Positions 55,525 to 64,000 of a stretch of DNA of 64,000 nucleotides are shown here, piece after piece. Each line of letters starts with the position of its first letter. Position 1 is the stretch's first letter. Both the position numbers and the translations under genes were made by a program. Source of the stretch: Micrasema longulum (Eukaryota; Arthropoda; Insecta; Trichoptera; Brachycentridae); the NCBI GenBank assembly GCA_022494885.1, contig JAGVSM010003752.1:227147-291146 (forward strand), written 5' to 3'. A model generated the notes under the pieces. The model worked only from the letters and a program-made list of their open reading frames with translations, searched no databases and had not been told where the DNA came from.

Positions 55525-57786
55525 CTGAAAATAAATCATTTTATTCATTCATTCATACAAAAACCCAACTTTGTTGCAATTATACCGCTGTTTTTAGTCA
55601 TTAGTAACTTAAATAGTTTATTTATATATACAGTAAGAGCTTTAAAATATATATATTTATATAATATGGACGTATAATCATGGACAAGAATGTCATAATT
55701 TTATTGATTGAATCGGTATTCACATCGTAACGTCGTTGATGGGGAGAGTGCTCTCCTGAAACTATAGTTGTGTCCATTTTATTTAAATTTAAAAATGAAC
55801 ATCAAAAGTAAAACAAAACGGTAAAGATTTATACTTCATTCAAAAGAAAACTTTCTGCTCTAGAACATATTTTGTTTGCTCTTATGTTACATGTACTATT
55901 TTATTTGATTACAAGCATTCAAAATGGAATGTCAAATAGACGAAAGTGAGCATTTTCAACACCTTCTCATGTTCGTGTTCAATCGAGGGAATAAAGAAGA
56001 ATACATAATTGACTAATTTGTTGTAAAACAATGAAGGAGAATTATCAGAGTCAGTATTTAATAAGAACGCCTCTCTCGAAAACCACCAATTAAAGTTAAA
56101 TTGTAAAATGTTTACCAGAAGTATGGGTGTTAACGTAATTTGTATCCGTTTTTCCAAATAAAGAGAACAAATTATAACAAATTAGTTAAAATTGTATTCT
56201 CCTTTATTCTTTTGATTGAACGCGAACAGAATGAGGTGTCGAAAATGCTCACTTTCGTCTACTTGACATTCTATTTTGAAGGCATTTTGAAGGAATCAAA
56301 TACAATAAAAATGTAACATAAAAGCGAACACAATATCTTTTAGAGCAATACCTTCTGCCCCCCTAATTAGTAATAATAATGTTCACCCTCGATCACAGAA
56401 GTGCTAAAAAAAAAAAGTTTTTTTAAAAAGAAACAAGTATTTGCTTTCTTTTGATTTTCTTATATCTTATAATAAATACAGGTACTAATCAAATAAAATA
56501 CAACTAAATAAAATTAAAGCTAGGGAAAAAAAAAAAAAATTACTACCTCAAGACAAGTTCCGGTCTATCTTAGTGATTTTTTAAATCTATAAAGACTTAC
56601 ACCAAAAAAGTCCAGATCTTGTTTCGAGTTTACAATACCACACAATCGGAACATTGGTGCATGCAAGCCATAGTTTGCACTGTGTTGATCAAGGAACAGC
56701 ACATTATTATTATGGAACCAGCGGATTATAGCCATTTTCTTTTAGTTGTAAATAACCATGGTAGAAAATGGGAACCTAGCCGTGGTGAGCGAGGCTCAAA
56801 CCTTAGAGCTCTGATCGGTGAGTCGGCGACACTACCACGGGACTACAATCCGTCTCGAAAATTTCATTCTGATATGTCAGCGTGTATTTAAAAAAATATT
56901 TTTGCATACTATGCATTTTATTTTAGGCAGCTTTTGTATTAAAGTTATATTTTTTTGAAAAATTTGTATAAATACGCATTTTTTAATATCAGAGAATGAT
57001 TTAGTATAATAGGTAGACATTCCTCGGAACAAGACATACCATTAGATTATTAGATTAGACTTTCATGTTATTTTTTTTTATTTTTAAAAACAATCAATTA
57101 TTGAAAATGATGTTTATGGTATTATTTTTTCATTTGTTTAATTTTAACGCCCTAGCTGGCTTTTACATTATAAAAAATACACTGATATGATAATTATAAA
57201 CTACATAGTTATAGCGAGTATAAAATAAATTAATGCAATAATACAAATTCAAAGGAAAGAAATTGAAATAAATAAAACCATAAAAACAATAGGGACTCGA
57301 ACACAAAATGGCTAAATGACCTATATAAATTATTATATTATTAATAAAAGTCTTTGTTTAAATTTGGATATTGAACAGCGAAAGATATCAATAGAGCTAA
57401 ATTCAATGCCAAGTTTATGTAGTCTCTGAATATGCTTTATTTTACCCGTATAATGAACAATAAGGGGAAAATAAAGCTCCTGATCAGCTGCACCTCGCTT
57501 TTCAAAAATATTTAAAAGGAAAAAATTTATTTTTCAAATGTATGGAGACAATTACTTTCATAAATTTATTATGGGATTAGTCATTATTCTACTTACACGT
57601 GTTCCATGAATTCCACGTTTTCCTGTGAGCAATAAAATGAGGAGGATTAGCCATTTCATAAGTAAGAGGTTTGTTACGTCTCGGTGTGATTCTGTACTTT
57701 CCTGAAGTTACACGGGAAACCACAGCGGTAGTGTGGATCGCACATCTCAATGGCTCTGCATAGTGAGAAATTATCTGGGATAGCAT
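55235..57786 (-). CDS. Mitochondrial ribosomal protein S24 (uS3m), two exons
   Basis: A protein of the mitochondrial small ribosomal subunit. Exon 1 is 57786..57597 and exon 2 is 55524..55235. The donor T|GTAAGT and acceptor TTATTTTCAG join to give 159 aa, close to the usual metazoan length of about 165. The start MLSQIISHYAEPLRCAIHTT looks like a mitochondrial targeting sequence. Conserved landmarks are KPLTYEMANPPHFIAHRKTW (residues about 40-59), then ETAVEDVFIRRFMIGTWHNM, SKMYFLIGYTEELLSNWLQC and a terminal VVFKYI*. These match the KP.TYE.A.PPH.IAHRK.W, TVEDVF.R.F..GT and K..FL.GY.E.LLS pattern known from MRPS24. The gene lies on the opposite strand to, and convergent with, the deadenylase gene, and its 2.07-kb intron hosts an inverted-repeat element. 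Confidence 0.95.
55919..56280. mobile_element. Inverted-repeat element P3 in the mRpS24 intron
   Basis: Arms of about 85 bases, 55919..56006 and 56195..56280, mirror each other: GACGAAAGTGAGCATTTTC faces GAAAATGCTCACTTTCGTC, and GAATAAAGAAGAATAC faces GTATTCTCCTTTATTC. The central 190 bases have no recognisable ORF. Another arm of this family is at 12296..12362. Confidence 0.82.
56281..57588. other. Remaining mRpS24 intron
   Basis: AT-rich, with poly(A) runs near 56.4-56.54 kb. The 90-codon ORF at 56619..56891 has no recognisable similarity and ends in AT-rich sequence. I do not call it. Confidence 0.4.
57597..57786 (-). CDS. mRpS24 exon 1
   Basis: ATG at 57786..57784; 63 codons plus one base, then the donor GTAAGT (57596..57591). 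The first in-frame ATG gives a plausible presequence. Encodes the conserved YEMANPPHFIAHRKTWNSWN segment. Confidence 0.93.
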
Positions 57787-57795
57787 GGCCTGGAA

Positions 57796-57821
57796 TATCG
57801 ATGGTTTTTACATTAATCGAT
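57796..57821. promoter_or_regulatory. Possible DRE-like sites just upstream of mRpS24
   Basis: TATCGAT at 57796..57802 and AATCGAT at 57815..57821 lie 10 to 35 bases upstream of the start codon. They resemble the TATCGATA element bound by DREF, which is frequent at housekeeping promoters in Drosophila. Position within the 5' UTR or promoter is unknown, and this is a motif resemblance only. Confidence 0.25.
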
Positions 57822-59795
57822 TTGCAGCTACTTCAACACAAAAGCCACAAAACGAAATTAAAGAGGAACTAATTGTTTGAGATAAGGTCCTCAAATGTAC
57901 AATATTATTATTATACTGGTTTTTTTTTACTGAAATAAGTTATTCAAATGCTTACAGATTTTGAAAGTTGTGAAAGTTGTAAGGCCATATTAAATATTTT
58001 GTAATAATTATTGTATCTTTAAATACGTAAAATTAAAATCGCATAAAACATAACCTAACAATTCAAGCTCATATGTCAAAATTATCATTCACTAACTTCT
58101 AACTTCACTTCAATCCAATATTACCTGTTGCCAACATTATATTTGAAACTAAATTGCCACTGGAAAAAATAATATTGTCTGTGCCCAAGTTGGTGATATT
58201 TTTAATGTGTACACGCGAGATCAGTGTAGAAGTGTAGATCAGCGTTCACATTATAATAATATCGTTTTATTTATTACAACGACTTGCGCTAAAAAAGGCA
58301 TGACTTTTTTTTGTTATAAACATCCATTCTTTTTAGTCATGTTTTTTTATGTTTTTGATTATTGTCATCGGTTAGTTCAATCTTTACTTTTTATTTTAAT
58401 TAATTTCTCAATGTATTGCAGTTATAAGCTTTTAAGTTATAAGCGTGAAAGGTGTATAAATGAAAAAAAATAGAGTGGAAGGTATTTTTGTCCGTGTTTC
58501 TTACATTAAAATATTTTATTTAGTATTTACAAATAATTTTAGTGCACCAAAATATGTATTTTTTTTACAGACTAAAATATTTTTTTACTGTTTTTTCTGA
58601 CTGTACACCTATAGAATACACCAGAAGGTGCATAGAATCAAGTTTGTACACACCGTACTGTGTCCAAAAGTCCTCCCTCTACCCGACATCCCACTTGCGC
58701 GCATGCGTGAAGTGGCCCCGTAATGTTGCCAGACCGTGAACAATATACACAAACATAAGATAATTTTGTGTTATGGTGTATTTTACAACAATAAATATTT
58801 TACTGACGGCACTATAAAAAAGGTACTTTTATTAGGCAAACGTAAAAAAAATCATTTTTTAACATTAATACCTTTGAAAATTACACTAAGGCTTATTTAT
58901 GGAAAGCCGGGTAAAAATTTGACTACCCTGACAATACTCACAAAATGTCCACGTTGTTTTATTTAACTATCTGACAGATGGTAAATTAATATTACTTGTG
59001 AATTCGCTTCTTACACGTGAAATGTGATCCTACCGTATGCCCTTTTAATCTCAGCAGTATTTTGACACTTGCAAATGACACAACACGGCATAATTGAATT
59101 TAAATCAGTTGCGTACTAAGCGACGTCTAAAGAGTACCCAATGGCCAAAACGTAAAACTACTCATTTGTGAGTAGTTTCACCGGATTCAGTTTGATGCGC
59201 GTGTATGCGGTTTTTGGACTATTCTAATTCTACGTGGAGTATATCTATTTTTAGACTTGTTTGTAAAATATGTTGGTATTTTCTTTAAGGCAGAGAAAGA
59301 AGAACTGTCCAGATCAGAGCGTGACCGAGCTGAACAGAGCAAAGTATAGATGAACGGAGAGGCTTGTTTGATACTCGTTTTTCAAATGACTAAAAATAAA
59401 TATCGTATACATACATAATATTGAAAAATAATTAAATTACTTTTTCTAGATTATATTAATTTAACAAAATTTAGACGTTTTCTTTGATGTTTTCTGCAGA
59501 AAAGTCGTTTTAAGACTGCGGTGTGATTATTATGATAGTGACACAGGACACGCCGCATTACTCACCATGTGAACCAAGCACTCACCTTTATAAACATGGG
59601 AATTAAACATATACTAAATACCTACATCTGAAATTATTCATTTGCATACGAACCGGTTCCTCCACAGCAAATGAGATCACAAAATCAGACTAGGTTGGTC
59701 CGTAGGCTGAGACATAGAGGTTACTTATATACCGATTAAAAAATCAAAGAAACTATTATATAATATTGATGTTTTTTGTTGACATTTCTTGATGA
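57822..59795. other. No recognisable gene upstream of mRpS24
   Basis: AT-rich. The ORFs of 65-88 codons have no recognisable similarity. A palindromic TAAAACTACTCATTTGTGAGTAGTTT-type hairpin lies near 59153..59180. Confidence 0.4.
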
Positions 59796-59833
59796 CCAGT
59801 CTTGAAAATGCCTTCTAAGGCGAAAGCGCTTGT
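59796..59833 (+). repeat. Diverged P1-type loop motif
   Basis: CCAGTCTTGAAAATGCCTTC then TAAGGCGAAAGCGCTTGTTG follows the layout of the P1 loop (CCAGTCT...AGATGCC...GG.GAAAGCGCT...TTGG). The P1 arms are absent, so the loop sequence appears to be an older or independent module. Confidence 0.5.
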
Positions 59834-59989
59834 TGGTCGAAATAATAAAAAAGTTAAACTAAACCAAGAAGTTTCATTGATAATTTTACTTATAATTTTA
59901 TCAAAATCATTATTATATAATATATTCCCTTCTTTGTCGAAGGTTCATTTTTGAATTAGGTACAAAATTGCAACTTCAACCAATCCTCA

Positions 59990-60093
59990 GTCAATATCAT
60001 CATCACGCATGGTACATAGGGCACTGCACTTGTACACCAAATGCAATGTATCTCAATTAAGTATAATTTGTAAGATGATCAGTCTTTCGTACA
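59990..60093 (-). mobile_element. SINE-A 3' fragment
   Basis: The minus strand reads AAGACTGATCATCTTAC, then TTGGTGTACAAGTGCAGTGC and CCTATGTACCATGCGTGATG with a GATGAT tail. It abuts the MITE-1 copy at 60094. Confidence 0.65.
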
Positions 60094-60896
60094 GGGCCCT
60101 GAATACAATGGGAAGTTTACATTTATCTTCAACTTTATCTGCAAAGTAAAATAAGTTTTCTAAATGAATTACAAAGGGGATTTCTATATCGAATTACAAA
60201 GACGTAATTATTCCTATTTTGAAATAGAGCAATCTCTTAATCTGTCTTCATTGGAGAGACGTAGAACTGAGATGGACCTTATATGCATTTTTAAAATACT
60301 TAATGATTTAAGTGATGTCCCATCTCTGTTGCAATCTATATCTTTTCATGTTCCCAACCGTGTCACCAAAAGTCAAAATCTGCTATTTATAAAATCTTCT
60401 AAGAGCAACTTTGGTTTTTATACTCCAATGTCCAGAATGTGTAGATTAGTCAATTCAACACACGACTTGGAATTCTTTGGGATAGATCTTCCGGCTTTTC
60501 GTAGATCTCTTCGCGACGAAGCAGTGTGGGATGAAGTTGGATTGGCATGGTTTAGCACGAAGTCTTAGGTCTTTTGTTTTTATAAATATATTGTATACAA
60601 TTATTGTTTTGCCCTTGTTTGTCTTTGCTAAATAGTTTTATGTTCTTTTTGTTCAGTTTCTTGCATTTATGTTTCTGTAGGTAACTGTTGTAATTGGCTT
60701 AGGCCGTATATATAATAAATAAATATGAAAAGCAAAATATGCATAGGTACATTTTTTTAAATGTGTTAAATTTTAGGTTCCGATGAATATACTTTAAATG
60801 TTCACGCAAATATACTTATTTTGGTACACAAATATCGGCTTTTCTTTAAAGACAGCCCAAGATAACTCTGTTAGATTCCCATTGTAATCGGGGCAC
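60094..60896. mobile_element. MITE-1 split by a LINE insertion
   Basis: The left end, GGGCCCTGAATACAATGGGA with AGTTTACATTTATCTTCAAC, runs to about 60161. The family interior resumes at about 60725 with TGAAAAGCAAAATATGCATA and ends AGATTCCCATTGTAATCGGG. Removing 60162..60724 restores the order seen at 9008..9250 (read in reverse), so the LINE came later. Confidence 0.8.
60162..60724 (+). pseudogene. Non-LTR retrotransposon 3' end nested in MITE-1
   Basis: The 134-codon ORF (60164..60568) reads LSSLERRRTEMDLICIFKIL, NDLSDVPSLLQSISFHVPNR and FYTPMSRMCRLVNSTHD, ending FRRSLRDEAVW with a short tail. This is the extreme C-terminal domain of a LINE polyprotein (SLE.RR...D...KILN...P.LL...F.VP.R). 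The 3' UTR ends in an ATAATAAATAAAT tail. The open frame is intact, so the insertion is young but heavily 5'-truncated. Confidence 0.82.
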
Positions 60897-61098
60897 AGGT
60901 GTCAGTCTAGGGACAATGATTATTTCAGAGAGACGAGACATTGTTCTGTCGCATGTAGGTAAGTTTCATCTTTCGAAAAGTGAGCTAATTATTTATCTTT
61001 TGTACACCTCTCTTTGCTGTAGGATACATACTATAAGGATTTATATTTTTTGCATTACGACGCGACGCGACGTGCCAAGAGGCCCAGTAAAGTGATTT

Positions 61099-61183
61099 TG
61101 AATGCTCTCTGAGGGGTAGAGAAAGCGTTGCTAGCAGGTAATTCTTGTTCTAATTACATGCTTTCCCCTAGAGAGCGTTCGAA
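61099..61183. repeat. Inverted repeat (hairpin)
   Basis: GAATGCTCTCTGAGGGGTAG with AGAAAGC faces GCTTTCCCCTAGAGAGCGTT with C, around a loop of about 34 bases. Arms of about 24 bases with small mismatches. Origin unknown. Confidence 0.7.
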
Positions 61184-61267
61184 TCCCACTGTAGGTTTGA
61201 CGAAAATCCAGTTTAACTACATATGTCATTTTAACGGGAATCAAACATAAAGAACCGCCTAAAATAT

Positions 61268-61939
61268 CAGTGTTGTGATCTTGACGGATTTTCCGTCATT
61301 TCTAGCGGATTGGAGTGCCCTCGAGGCGAGATAATTTCGTATTTGACGGGATTTTCAAGATGACGGAATTCCTAGCGAAATTGAAGAAAAAAGAAATGCA
61401 TAAAATAAAACTTCGGAATTTCTACCATCTACGACATTTGAGTTTGATGACCAACAACAGCGGTGGCGGCGGCGGAAAGTGAAGATGAAGAGGATTCAGT
61501 CTAACTTTAATAATTTTATTTCAGTTTAATTTAATTTCCTCGTGGTGTAGTGTTCAGCGCATTTGTCTACCATGCAAGAAGTCTCTGGTTTGATTCTGTA
61601 CTTGGTTGACATAAAATATTTATTTAAAAAGGTGTTTTTACAATATAATATTTCATAGTCCCTGGACTGGCACCTGAAACGTAAGACTGATACGCTGCGG
61701 TTGGTGTACTACTAGTGCCCTATGCACCGTTAGGTGCGGAAAGGGAATGATGATGATGATGAGGATGTTAATTTTATTATAAGTATGAAAACGAAAATTT
61801 TACTAAAAACTTTAGTGTCGTGTAGTTGTTTTAGTTCATAAAAAAAGTCTAGTGATCCAATCCGTTTAAGTTTTGACGGGAATTTGACGATTTAACATTT
61901 TTTTTTAGCGGAAATGTAAATGACAAGATGGCAACACTG
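61268..61939. mobile_element. Non-autonomous DNA transposon with 8-bp target duplication
   Basis: Ends CAGTGTTGTGATCTTG (left) and CAAGATGGCAACACTG (right) are imperfect inverted repeats. A TTTCCGTCATTTCTAGCGGA word near the left faces AGCGGAAATGTAAATGAC near the right. The element is flanked by the perfect direct repeat TAAAATAT (61260..61267 and 61940..61947). Eight-base duplications are characteristic of hAT and P-like elements. No transposase ORF inside, and a SINE-A copy is inserted at 61538..61766. Confidence 0.85.
61538..61766 (+). mobile_element. SINE-A, full-length plus copy
   Basis: tRNA-like head CCTCGTGGTGTAGTGTTCAG (A box) and CTCTGGTTTGATTCTGTAC (B box). Body TTTCATAGTCCCTGGACTGG, CACCTGAAACGTAAGACTGA, CCTATGCACCGTTAGGTGCG, then GAAAGGGAATGATGATGATG. 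Possible target duplications TTAATTTAATTT and TTAATTTTATTA flank it, inside the 61.3-61.9 kb element. Confidence 0.85.
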
Positions 61940-62424
61940 TAAAATATACTAGTATTGTGTAGCACTCCGCGCAACGAAGTCGTCTTTCATTACGGTTCGT
62001 GCCCTTTACAATTCGCGTTCCTCCCAAAACAGTTTTTTAAAATTAGTTTTCTTTTGATCGTGCAATTGCGTATTAAAATTAATTTTGAATAATATTTTGA
62101 TCCGCCCTCAAATATTAGTAACCAAACTGAACCGTGATTAGATGATCTACACTGTCTGAGTTTTTTCTGCGGAAGTTCCTAATTAGATAATGTTTAGCGT
62201 AGATCTGGTTACGAATCTAATTTCGTACCTTCCTTTCAATATTAAATATCAAGCTCAATCAACCGGTCAAGTTATGATTATCTAAAGCTTCATTATTTGA
62301 TCCATTTTAGCTGGGGAAATGAGCGATTATTGTCTCGGTACCTACGGTGTACGCTGTACGCTGTACAATTATGTTATTATTGCTTCGGTTCTGTTAAGAT
62401 TTTGGTTTATTTATTAATTTTATT

Positions 62425-62575
62425 ATTTCATTTATTTATTCATATAAAGACACATATTACAAAACAAAAATTTACATTTTACATTTATTTACAGACTACA
62501 AATTAAAATTATTACGTAAACACAAATTGTAATAAACATCTGGACAACACGCTTAACACGCTTAACAGTACTATG
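62425..62575 (-). repeat. LINE-gamma fragment
   Basis: The minus strand reads AGCGTGTTGTCCAGATGTTT, AATAATTTTAATTTGTAGTC and an A/T tail. It shares its 5' portion with 45220..45380 and 36125..36300 but lacks the TTCCACTTTCC part. Confidence 0.5.
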
Positions 62576-62734
62576 TGTCTCGCAGCAGTCTCCAGCAATG
62601 ATCTCTTCCCTTAGATAAAATCCAAACTTGTCGCCTCTCCCGATTATGGCTTTCGTTATGGAGAACTTAATATGTTAATCCGGGACATTGAACACTCTAT
62701 GGGCCACGAAAGAGAAATTTCTCTGATCTTATCC

Positions 62735-62966
62735 GGGCCCCGATTACAATGGGAAGTTATTATTTATCTTCTATATCTATTAAAATGAAATTTCCTGTAT
62801 GAAAATTAGAATACGTTTACTATTTTTTTTCTAAACATGTTCAATTACCGCTTACCGACGAAGATACTTTAAATGTTCATACAAATATAACCATTTTCGT
62901 ACCTAATTATCTTTTTTTAAATCTGTAGTCGAAGATACTCAGTTAATTTCCCATTGTCATCGGGAC
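62735..62966. mobile_element. MITE-1, complete copy
   Basis: GGGCCCCGATTACAATGGGA on the left and TTAATTTCCCATTGTCATCG on the right. Interior ACCGACGAAGATACTTTAAA and TGTTCATACAAATA in the reverse orientation to the 9.0 kb copy. Confidence 0.8.
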
Positions 62967-64000
62967 CTGTACTGAAAATATTAAAAAATATATATTATTG
63001 ATACTTCATTACATATTTTATAACTTAATTTTGTTTTAAATCATTTCTTACTGATATTCAAAATGTATTTTATTCACGTTTTTGCTTAAAAATATTACTG
63101 ATATCAAAATATGTTTTTTTTTCACTTATTACAAAACATTACTTTGTTTGAAATTATTATTGATATCGATTTAAAAAATGATTTTATTAATTATTATAAA
63201 ATTAACAGTTGCTTAAAATTATTATTGGCATTCAAAAATGTTTTTATAAATTATTATTTGATTCGCAGTTTGAGCTAAACTGTTATTGGTATTTAAATAC
63301 GCTCGTATTCCTAGTAAAATAAAATAAAAAAATAGATATATTTTTTATGTATCTTCTTACCCCGTTATAACAAACTAGGCGACGCGATGCTCCGTAATGG
63401 CACAAGTCCGTAATACTTTGTAGTTATTATGTGTTTTTTTTTCCTTTGACCACATCGTAAACAAGATTCCGCAAAAAAACTAACCATCTCCACCATCTTC
63501 AATGGAGAGATATCAATTTCGTATTAAAGACAACGCGCGCTAAAGTTAATGGTGTGTCTGGGTGGAATGAAGAATACAGCTACGTGTTTAAAATAGTACT
63601 CGTAACCGAACCCTGAATTAGCGTTTTTTACTCGATGCGAATAGTTACTCACAACTTGCCCACCATATATCGCACATCGCATCCGAGGACTCGTGTCTCC
63701 TCAGCAGTGCCCCCCCCCCCCCCCGTACAATAAAATAAAAAATCTTTGTCGAACAAAAAGCTGCTTGAAGGAGCTCTCTGTTAGATAGATGGTTTTATGC
63801 AAAAATTTATCTAGCCACGAAATCGAAAAAATGAGTTAATGTCAGAATCATGATCCAAAAGTGATATTCTTACTTTGAAAAAATAGTTTGATGAGTTTAA
63901 ACTTACCTCGATGTACTAACCAAAAACAGTGCAACTGGGTTAAAAACAATGCATCACTGCTTTAATATGCTCAACGTATTGTTGCGAATTAAAATCAACA
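62967..64000. other. No recognisable gene; C15 run at 63710..63724
   Basis: AT-rich sequence with a homopolymer of 15 cytosines at 63710..63724, which may be a hypervariable site. Nothing else assigned to the window end. Confidence 0.45.

Noticed and set aside
55046..55604. Two + strand ORFs over mRpS24 exon 2
   Set aside because: Antisense shadows of the conserved exon.
1..64000. CRISPR array, operons or other prokaryotic features
   Set aside because: No regularly spaced repeats; spliced genes and SINE/LINE content show a eukaryotic nuclear genome.

Overview
This is a eukaryotic, AT-rich, repeat-dense window from an insect nuclear genome, probably a moth or butterfly. The lepidopteran guess is an inference from the SINE and repeat style and the many TAGGTACCTA-like words. 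Two conventional protein-coding genes can be read with confidence, and both have canonical GT/AG introns. Most of the remaining sequence is mobile-element debris.

Gene 1 (38562..47575, + strand) is the 3' part of the CCR4/CNOT6-type deadenylase, called twin in Drosophila. Seven exons join in frame into 366 codons covering essentially the whole nuclease domain, and all the active-site motifs are present. The N-terminal leucine-rich-repeat exons were not found, so they lie upstream of the window or were missed. The introns carry a SINE, LINE fragments, an antisense 246-codon ORF of an unrecognised family, and half of a palindromic element. Gene 2 (57786..55235, - strand) is a two-exon gene for mitochondrial ribosomal protein S24 (uS3m, 159 aa), convergent with gene 1. 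The roughly 7.7 kb between their stop codons holds no further recognisable gene.

The left 38 kb contains no gene I can identify. It holds: two GC-rich patches near 4.5 and 5.5 kb that could be a promoter or first exon; decayed non-LTR retrotransposon pieces (reverse-transcriptase C-termini at about 6.4-7.2, 11.4-11.8, 21.1-21.6, 23.1-23.5, 28.1-28.5, 31.3, 32.4-32.8 and 34.0-34.3 kb, and an endonuclease piece at 26.3 kb); a pogo/Tigger-type transposase remnant (15.7 kb); a 929-bp terminal-inverted-repeat element (17.8-18.7 kb); a cluster of three different tRNA-derived SINEs (18.9-20.3 kb); a possible solo LTR (24.0-24.5 kb); and copies of several short families named here.

Repeat families defined within the window: SINE-A (tRNA head, GATGAT tail, about eight copies); SINE-B and SINE-C; MITE-1 (terminal ATTACAATGGGAAGTTA, five copies, one split by a LINE); repeat R (terminal CAATGTTTTGAG, about eight copies or pieces); a palindromic family with a conserved loop (13.6, 46.7 and possibly 59.8 kb); two further long inverted-repeat elements (51.9 and 55.9 kb); and a CAGTGTTG-ended element with a perfect 8-bp target duplication (61.3-61.9 kb) with a SINE nested inside it. 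The window therefore reads as two housekeeping genes, one for mRNA decay and one for mitochondrial translation, in a landscape of nested non-autonomous transposons.
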